This document shows positions 58,135 to 64,000 of a DNA stretch of 64,000 nucleotides, one piece after another. The stretch is from Occultella glacieicola. GTDB taxonomy: Bacteria; Actinomycetota; Actinomycetes; Actinomycetales; Beutenbergiaceae. A model generated the notes under the pieces. It worked only from the letters and a program-made list of their open reading frames with translations, did no database searches and was not told the DNA's origin. A program made the position numbers and the translations under genes. The stretch spans positions 372,001 to 436,000 of the forward strand of contig NZ_SMNA01000001.1 in the NCBI RefSeq assembly GCF_004353825.1, written 5' to 3'. Numbering within the stretch: position 1 is the stretch's first letter; every line of letters starts with the position of its first letter.

Positions 58135-60837
58135 TCAGGCTCGGCCGGAGCCCATCCGGCGACGCGCGGCCAGCGCCACACCGCCGAGCAGCACGGACGC
58201 GAGCGCGGCGAGAGCGACGCCCGTGACGCCGGGCTCGACCCCGGTCGCGGCCAGGCCACCGGGGCCGACACCGGGGCCGCCGAAGCCACCGTCCGCGGCC
58301 AGCACCTCGAGCTCGGCCCAGCCGAGCACCGTCCCGTCCTGCGCCTGGACCACGATCCGGTGCGGCCCGGCCGGCGCGTTCGCGGGGATGGTCACCTCGA
58401 GGGTGTCATCGGCGTTCACCGTCACGCTGGCCAGCAGCACCGGGTCGGAGAGCATCCAGACGTGCACGGCCGTGCCCGCGCCACCCGGGAGGGTGAACAC
58501 GACGGTCTCGCCCGGTTCCGCCGTCTCCGGGCCGGTGAGGTCGCCCCGGTTGTCCTCGGTCAGGTCATCGGCGGATGGTGCCGCCGGGGCCGGGTCGGTC
58601 GGCGCCGGGTCCGTGGGGTCGGTCGGGTCGGGGTCGCCCGGGCCGGCCGGGACGCACGCCGCACCGTCGGCCACCCGCAGGGAGACGCCGTCGTGCGCGG
58701 TGTCGGAGATCCACAGGGTGGTCGGCGCCGCGTCCGGGTCGGCCGAGCACCACACGAACGCGAGCCCCTCGTTCGTGTACGACGTGTTCATCCCGGTCGG
58801 CGCGTGGTGGTCCACCTGCCAGGCGAGCAGGCCGTCGACGAACGCGAACACCGAGGTCCGGTTGTCGCAGGCCTCGTCGCACAGACCCCAGAGCTCGTTG
58901 GCCCCGGCCCGCCAGTCCAGGTCCATGAGCACCGGCACCGACTCGGACGCCTGCGCGGTCTGCAGGAGCGTCGCATCGCCGTCGGACTCGAGTACCACCA
59001 GGTGCACCGCGCCGGTCTGCTCGACGGCCACGGCGAAGATCCCGCCGAAGTGCTCGCCGAAGGCGGCCGGGTCGTACGTCGCCCCGTCGGCGTCGCGGAC
59101 CCCGAGTGCCGTGGCGTCGGCGTCGGAGATCCACTCGATCCCCTCCAGGCCGGCGTTCGCGCCCAGCGCCCCGGTGATCGCGGTGAGGTTCCACTCGTGG
59201 GTCGTGTCCGAGGCTCCCGAGGCACCCAGTTCCACTCGGAGCACCGACGGCCGGCTCGTGCCGCTCGCGTCGTTGTTGCGCTCGGTCGAGAGGAAGATCG
59301 CGCCGTCGCCGGCCACGCTCAGGCCCTCGGCGTCGGGCGTGCCCGTGCCCTCGGGGTAGGTCGGCACCCAGGACTGCGCGATCGCGTACAGCCCACCGGT
59401 CGCCTCAGGTGCGGCGAGTTCGAAGATCTCGCCGTTGTCGTTGTTGACGGCGTAGACGGTGCCGTCGGCGCCGAGGTCCAGGCCGGACATGTCCTCGCCC
59501 CAGGTGTCCGGGGCGACGGCCTCTCGCACGTCGTTCCCGAACGGCCACGGCGACGCGACCACCTCGGGCTCGGTGATGTCCTCGCACGCGTTGACGAGCT
59601 CGAACGTGCCCTCGGAGGTGTCCCCGAACGGGCCGGTCGGGTCCGGGCAGCGCCCGACCGTGGCGGGCGCGTGGGTCGCCCAGGCCACGGAGTCGACCAC
59701 CGCGCCGGTCTCGTCCCGCACGGTGACGCTGTCCGCGCCGCCGAGCCCGAAGTGCGGCTCGGTGAGGAAGGCGCGGTAGCCGCCGGACTCGATCTCGCCG
59801 GTCAGGACCATCGGCTCGTGCTCCGGGTCCGCATCGACGAGGGTCCAGCCGGTCACGTCCACCGTCTGCGCCAGGTCGGTGTTGGCGAGCTCCACCCAGT
59901 CGCCCCGCGGGTCGCCGTTCGACTCCACCTCGTTGATGACGACGGCGTGGGTGCGCGGCCGGGGGACGTTCGCCGTACCGCGGGTCGGCGTGGTGTCGGC
60001 GAACACGCCGGTGCCGTCCGGGAGGCGGCCCTCGGCGAACGCGTGGTCGGTCCAGGCGTAGGAGTCCACCAGCCCGAGCCCGTCGGGGAGGTACATCCGG
60101 AGCTCGTCGTTGGAACCCAGCCCGAAGCCGGCGTCGGTCACGTTCGTCTCGACCACGAGGAAGGCGCCGGGCGCGATCTCGGTCCCGGGCGCGATCGGGA
60201 GCTCGCTCAGGGGGTCGTTGTCACGCAGGATCCAGCCGGACACGTCGATGGCCTCGGCACCGGTGTTGTACAGCTCGACCCAGTCCTCGCCGCCGTCCGG
60301 GTCGTCGGACATGACCTCGTTGACGACGACCGGGGAGTCCGCGTCGTAGAACTCGGGCAGCTCGCGCACCACGTTGGCCGCGCCCGGCGTGGGCTCGGTG
60401 TCGACGAAGTCGCCGGTGCCGTCCGGCACGCGCCCCTCGCTGAAGGCGTGCGCGGTCCAGGTGTAGGAGTCGATCAGGGTCGTGCCGTCGGCCAGGTAGA
60501 GCCGGGCCATGTCGTCGCTGCCGAGCCCGAAGCCGTTCTCGCCGGAGTCGGGCTCGATGACGTAGAACCCGCCCGGTGCGATCGTCACGTCGGGCAGCGC
60601 CAGGGTGCGCGAGTCGTTGTCGTCGCGCAGGATCCAGCCGGTCACCGTGACCGGGTCGGTGCCGACGTTCGTGAGTTCGACGAAGTCGGGGGCGTCGTCG
60701 GCGCTGTTGGACTGCACCTCGTTGATGCGGATGTCGGTCTCGGCGGCCTGGGCCGCGGCCGGCGCGATGAGCACGGCGCCGAGGCCGAGGCCGAGGGCGC
60801 CGGCCGCGGCAAGTGGAGCGGGGATGGGTCGACGCAC
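58135..60837 (-). CDS. Surface protein with three lamin-tail domains, propeller-like part and a sortase signal
   Basis: A 900-residue exported protein. The signal peptide ends near AAQAAETDI. Three lamin-tail domains follow (about 35-145, 160-285, 300-410), each with the LTD pattern INEVxSN...DWVELxN...VTGWxLxD. Then comes a propeller-like stretch (about 430-710) with ADGTVYAVNNDNGEIFELAA. A Pro/Asp-rich linker and an Ig-like domain precede GGLAATGVEPG, a hydrophobic helix and RRRMGSGRA. LAATG plus helix plus Arg tail is a class-E sortase signal, so it is probably anchored to the wall. GTG 60837 has AGGAG upstream. Confidence 0.9.
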   Translation of the reverse strand: MRRPIPAPLAAAGALGLGLGAVLIAPAAAQAAETDIRINEVQSNSADDAPDFVELTNVGTDPVTVTGWILRDDNDSRTLALPDVTIAPGGFYVIEPDSGENGFGLGSDDMARLYLADGTTLIDSYTWTAHAFSEGRVPDGTGDFVDTEPTPGAANVVRELPEFYDADSPVVVNEVMSDDPDGGEDWVELYNTGAEAIDVSGWILRDNDPLSELPIAPGTEIAPGAFLVVETNVTDAGFGLGSNDELRMYLPDGLGLVDSYAWTDHAFAEGRLPDGTGVFADTTPTRGTANVPRPRTHAVVINEVESNGDPRGDWVELANTDLAQTVDVTGWTLVDADPEHEPMVLTGEIESGGYRAFLTEPHFGLGGADSVTVRDETGAVVDSVAWATHAPATVGRCPDPTGPFGDTSEGTFELVNACEDITEPEVVASPWPFGNDVREAVAPDTWGEDMSGLDLGADGTVYAVNNDNGEIFELAAPEATGGLYAIAQSWVPTYPEGTGTPDAEGLSVAGDGAIFLSTERNNDASGTSRPSVLRVELGASGASDTTHEWNLTAITGALGANAGLEGIEWISDADATALGVRDADGATYDPAAFGEHFGGIFAVAVEQTGAVHLVVLESDGDATLLQTAQASESVPVLMDLDWRAGANELWGLCDEACDNRTSVFAFVDGLLAWQVDHHAPTGMNTSYTNEGLAFVWCSADPDAAPTTLWISDTAHDGVSLRVADGAACVPAGPGDPDPTDPTDPAPTDPAPAAPSADDLTEDNRGDLTGPETAEPGETVVFTLPGGAGTAVHVWMLSDPVLLASVTVNADDTLEVTIPANAPAGPHRIVVQAQDGTVLGWAELEVLAADGGFGGPGVGPGGLAATGVEPGVTGVALAALASVLLGGVALAARRRMGSGRA

Positions 60838-60996
60838 GGGTTCTCCTATGGTGTTGGGGGTGCGCCGATCCTTGCGGGCACAGGCGAACGCCCGGTGAAC
60901 GGCCGGGGTTCTGCGGATGACCGCGGGGACTCGGGTGGCGGCGGCCGACCGGCGCGGTGGAGGCGGTCGACGCAACCGAGTGGCATGCTGCCAGGC

Positions 60997-62016
60997 GTGC
61001 GGGAAGACTGGGTGGACCTCGCGAAGGGCATCGCGATCGTCCTGGTGGTGTCGTTCCACGCCGTCGTCTTTCCCGCGAGCCTCGGTCTGGTGCAGGAGTG
61101 GCGAGACCTTGCCGCGTTGCTCGACACGTTCCGGATGCCGTTCTTCTTCTTCACCTCCGGGCTGTTCGCGGCGAAGGCCCTGCGCGCCAGCCTCGGCGCC
61201 CTGTGGCGCACTCGGGTGGCGCGGCTGCTCTGGCTCTTCGTGCTCTGGAGCGTGATCTGGTTCGCTGCCTTCTACGCGGCGCCCCCGCTCGGCACGAGCA
61301 GGATCGGGCAACGGCCGGACGAACTCGTCCTGCTGTTCCTCTCGCCCAACCAGAACACCTGGTACGTGTACGCGCTGGCGCTGTACTTCCTGCTGGCGTG
61401 GGCGTTGCGTCGGTTGCCCACGGCACTCCAGATCGGACTTGCCGCCGCGTTGGCGGTGGCGTTCGACGTCGGCCTGCTCGACGCCACCAACGGCGCGGTG
61501 GACCGCATGGGCCGCGGCTTCGTGTGGTTCCTGGTGGCCGTACATCTGGGCCCCCGGGTGCGTGCGCTCGCCCCGCGGGTGCGGTGGTGGCACCCGCTGC
61601 TCGCCCTGACGATGTACGGGAGCGCCGCGATGCTGGTCGACCTCAACGGTGTCAAGGATGCCCCGTTCGTGCGGCTCACCCTGGCTGCGCTCGCCGTGCT
61701 CGCCGGGTGCGCCCTCGCGGTGGCCCTGAGCCGCGTCGCAGCGCTGGACTGGCTCCGGGCCCTGGGTCGGCGCACCCTCGAGGTCTACCTCGTGCACTTC
61801 TACGTGATCCTGGGCCTGTGCCTGCTGCTCGCGCCCGTCGCGGCCCGGATCGCCGAGTCGCGGGTGCTCGACCTCACCCTGCCACTGCTCCTGACGGCGG
61901 TGGCGGTGCTGGTCCCGCTGGGGGTGCGGCGCCTCACCCGCCGTCTCACCTGGCTCTGGGACCGACCACACCTCGCGCCACGTGAGGACATGGAGGTGGT
62001 CACGGTCTCCGGATGA
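60997..62016 (+). CDS. Acyltransferase-3 family membrane protein
   Basis: A 339-residue protein with about ten hydrophobic segments. The N-terminus [22 protein letters not shown] has the acyltransferase-3 start with the conserved His in the first helix, and [18 protein letters not shown] follows as expected. These enzymes O-acetylate or O-acylate cell-surface sugars, lipids or antibiotics. GTG 60997 has CATGCT 7 bases before it, in line with the leaderless pattern seen elsewhere, and ATG 60985 is possible. It is divergent from the lamin-tail gene, which might share a cell-envelope theme. Confidence 0.85.
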   Translation: MREDWVDLAKGIAIVLVVSFHAVVFPASLGLVQEWRDLAALLDTFRMPFFFFTSGLFAAKALRASLGALWRTRVARLLWLFVLWSVIWFAAFYAAPPLGTSRIGQRPDELVLLFLSPNQNTWYVYALALYFLLAWALRRLPTALQIGLAAALAVAFDVGLLDATNGAVDRMGRGFVWFLVAVHLGPRVRALAPRVRWWHPLLALTMYGSAAMLVDLNGVKDAPFVRLTLAALAVLAGCALAVALSRVAALDWLRALGRRTLEVYLVHFYVILGLCLLLAPVAARIAESRVLDLTLPLLLTAVAVLVPLGVRRLTRRLTWLWDRPHLAPREDMEVVTVSG

Positions 62017-62072
62017 CGCGCGCGAGGGCGCGCCCGTCACGGGCACCCAGGGATGCGATCTAGGCTCGAGCG

Positions 62073-63956
62073 GTGAGCGAACGCACCCCCCGCACGCCCC
62101 GTGTGCGTGCCTCCGAACTGGTCGGCCGCGGCTGGCTGAACACCGGCGGCGCCGAGATCTCCCTCGCGGACCTGCGCGGCAAGATCGTCATCCTCGACTT
62201 CTGGACGTTCTGCTGCATCAATTGCCTGCACGTCCTGGACGAGCTGCGCGACCTCGAGGAGCGGCACCGGGACAGCCTCGTGATCGTCGGCGTGCACTCG
62301 CCGAAGTTCGTCCACGAGGCGGACCCTGACGCGCTCGTGGCCGCCGTGGAGCGGTACGGCGTGGCCCACCCGGTCCTCGACGATCCCGAGCTGGTGACCT
62401 GGTCCGCGTACACGGCGCGCGCGTGGCCGACCCTCGTCGTGATCGACCCGGAGGGTTACATCGTCGCCCACATGGCGGGGGAGGGGCACGCCCCGAACCT
62501 GGAGGTCCTGATCGCCGACCTGATCGCCGAGCACGACGCGAAGGGGACCCTGCACGCCGGCGACGGCCCGTACGTGGCGCCCGCACCGCCGTCGGGCACG
62601 CTGCGGTTCCCAGCGAAGGTGATCGAGCTGCCGGGCGGCAACCTGCTCGTCGCGGACGCCGGCCACCACAGCCTGGTCGAACTCGAGCCCGACGGCGAGA
62701 CGTTCGTCCGCAGGATCGGTTCCGGTGAGCGGGGGGCGGCGGACGGCCCGGCGGACGTCGCACGGTTCAACGAGCCGAACGGGCTGTGCCTGGTCCCGGA
62801 GGAGCTGCGCGCATGGAGCGGCTACGACGTGATCGTCGCCGACACCGTGAACCACCGGCTGCGCGGCGTGCGGCTATCCGACGGGCAGGTCAGCACGGTC
62901 GCCGGCACCGGACGCCCCTACCGGGTCGGCGCCCCGGACAACACCGATGAGCCCCGCGACGGCGTCTCCGGCGCCCGCCTGCAGAACCTCTCCTCGCCCT
63001 GGGACGTGGCCTGGGTGCCGCGGATCGGCGGCTTCCTCGTGGCGATGGCCGGCACCCACACCCTCTGGGAGTTCGACGACCAGCAGGACCACGTGTGGCA
63101 CGTCGGCGGCACCATGAACGAGGGGCTGGTGAGCGGGGAGATCCGGCAGGCCTGGTTCGCCCAGCCGTCCGGCCTGGCGGCCGACGACGACGGCCGGGTC
63201 TGGGTGGCGGACGCGGAGACGTCCGCCCTCCGGCTCGTGCACTTCACCGGCGGCTTCGACGCGGACGTGAGCACCGCCGTCGGGCAGGGTCTGTTCGAGT
63301 TCGGCCACGTCGACGGGCCGGCGGCGGACGCGCTCCTGCAGCACCCGCTCGACGTGTGCCTGCTCCCGGACGGCACGGTCGCGATCGCCGACACCTACAA
63401 CGGCGCCGTGCGGTGCTACGACCCGGCGACCGAGCAGGTCACCACGCTCGCCCGCGACCTCGCCGAACCGTCCGGACTGCTCGTCGTCGACGGCGGCGCG
63501 CACCTGCTCGTGGTCGAGTCCACCGCGCACCGGCTCACCCGGGTGCCGCTCGGGGAGGCCGGCAGGGTCGACACTGGCACGACGCACGACGGCGGCGCTC
63601 ACCGCACGCAGCGGCCGGTCACCGACGTCGGTCCTCGCCTCGAGCTCTCGGTGGTGTTCACCCCGGCGGCCGGTCGCAAGCTGGACGACCGGTTCGGGCC
63701 GTCGACGCAGGTCAGTGTCTCCGCGACCCCGACGTCGCTGCTGCGGGAGGGCGCCGGGATCGCCACGGACCTGAGCCGCAGCCTCACACTGGGACCCGGC
63801 GAGGGCGTGCTGCACGTCACCGCCCAGGCCGCGTCCTGTGACGCCGACCCCGCCGTGGAGTTCCCCGCCTGCCACCTGGCCCAGCAGGACTGGGGGATCC
63901 CGGTGCGGGTCGGCCCCGACGGTGTCGCGGAGCTCAGCCTGCCGCTGTTCGGCTGA
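62073..63956 (+). CDS. Thioredoxin-like protein fused to NHL repeats (NHLRC2-like)
   Basis: A 627-residue protein. The N-terminal thioredoxin-like fold (about 20-165) has the redox motif DFWTFCCINCLHVLDELRDL (C-x-x-C within CINC), like TlpA/ResA. Residues from about 180 onward form an NHL propeller with FPAKVIELPGGNLLVADAG, DGRVWVADAETSALRLVHF and DGTVAIADTYNGAVRCYDP. A short beta-rich end follows. There is no signal peptide, so it is cytoplasmic. It may act in redox or peroxide metabolism, but the family is poorly studied. GTG 62073 lies 6 bases after TAGGCT and has no ribosome site. The last 44 bases of the window follow it. Confidence 0.9.
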   Translation: MSERTPRTPRVRASELVGRGWLNTGGAEISLADLRGKIVILDFWTFCCINCLHVLDELRDLEERHRDSLVIVGVHSPKFVHEADPDALVAAVERYGVAHPVLDDPELVTWSAYTARAWPTLVVIDPEGYIVAHMAGEGHAPNLEVLIADLIAEHDAKGTLHAGDGPYVAPAPPSGTLRFPAKVIELPGGNLLVADAGHHSLVELEPDGETFVRRIGSGERGAADGPADVARFNEPNGLCLVPEELRAWSGYDVIVADTVNHRLRGVRLSDGQVSTVAGTGRPYRVGAPDNTDEPRDGVSGARLQNLSSPWDVAWVPRIGGFLVAMAGTHTLWEFDDQQDHVWHVGGTMNEGLVSGEIRQAWFAQPSGLAADDDGRVWVADAETSALRLVHFTGGFDADVSTAVGQGLFEFGHVDGPAADALLQHPLDVCLLPDGTVAIADTYNGAVRCYDPATEQVTTLARDLAEPSGLLVVDGGAHLLVVESTAHRLTRVPLGEAGRVDTGTTHDGGAHRTQRPVTDVGPRLELSVVFTPAAGRKLDDRFGPSTQVSVSATPTSLLREGAGIATDLSRSLTLGPGEGVLHVTAQAASCDADPAVEFPACHLAQQDWGIPVRVGPDGVAELSLPLFG

Positions 63957-64000
63957 CGGCCGCCTCAGGCCGAGGGCGCCGACAGTCCCGAGGGCACCGA

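Noticed and set aside
58360-62016. 1218-codon plus-strand frame over the lamin-tail gene
   Set aside because: Only its last 340 codons (acyltransferase-3) are real. The rest is the antisense of the lamin-tail gene.
1-64000. tRNA, rRNA, attachment sites, phage or plasmid origins
   Set aside because: No cloverleaf, rRNA stretch, integrase or replication gene was seen on reading the window. Only one IS21 fragment supports a mobile element.
63957-64000. Possible 3' end of a minus-strand gene at the right edge
   Set aside because: A TGA at 63965-63967 (minus) would close a frame of only 11 visible codons, which is too short to support.

Overview
The window is 64 kb of very GC-rich DNA, with coding sequence rich in Ala, Gly, Asp and Val, many GTG starts, a CsoR copper regulator, ECF-type regulation, an HspR-type heat-shock operator and a LAxTG-type cell-wall sorting signal. 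This fits a high-GC Gram-positive actinomycete, most likely in the order Micrococcales. I cannot fix the genus from sequence reading alone. No rRNA, tRNA, CRISPR array or complete insertion sequence was found. About 58 intact protein genes, a leader ORF candidate and three broken genes are listed.

Layout. 0-7 kb: a truncated CPBP membrane protease, a tiny HTH protein behind two TTGAC/GTCAA dyads, a BNR-4/HIT gene pair on the minus strand, a tightly overlapped ABC-exporter operon with its own winged-helix regulator, and a CHAD protein. 7-15 kb: Hsp20 behind a HAIR operator, the csoR-copZ copper pair with its operator, a DUF2330 protein, a Ppx/GppA phosphatase, a TetR/MFS efflux pair and purB. 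14-21 kb: AraC and SRPBCC genes, a fructosamine-kinase-like gene overlapping a tyrosine phosphatase gene, a decayed DUF1016 nuclease gene, a WXG-like/lipase-like pair, a holin-like membrane protein and a HisC-like protein lacking its catalytic lysine. 21-25 kb: a three-gene 2-oxoacid dehydrogenase operon (E1alpha, E1beta, E2). 25-27.3 kb: a scarred island with an IS21 transposase fragment, a secreted orphan and a methyltransferase broken by several frameshifts.

27.3-33.2 kb holds a MoxR-DUF58-VWA-VWA operon that ends in a low-complexity Ser/Glu/Gly protein and a small deoxyribosyltransferase-like gene. 33-42.5 kb: a CopD-CtaG fusion, a lipoprotein, divergent acetylxylan esterase and S9 peptidase genes around a nested palindrome, a dienelactone hydrolase, and an Erm-type rRNA methylase whose start lies inside a possible leader ORF. 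42.5-50 kb: a catabolic cluster (2-hydroxyacid dehydrogenase, KxK-type enolase, TIM-barrel isomerase, two Lpl-type permeases, a Tat/lipoprotein binding protein) with a divergent LysR gene. 50-64 kb: two HTH_42 proteins that resemble AlkZ glycosylases, a membrane-protein gene broken by two frameshifts, an ECF42 sigma/DGPF pair, a dicarboxylate symporter, a lamin-tail surface protein with a LAATG signal, an acyltransferase-3 protein and a thioredoxin-NHL protein.

A recurring regulatory theme is leaderless transcription. In at least 17 genes a TANNNT-like hexamer ends 6-7 bases before the ATG or GTG, with no Shine-Dalgarno sequence. Genes inside operons instead overlap by 4 bases (ATGA or GTGA) or have clear ribosome sites.
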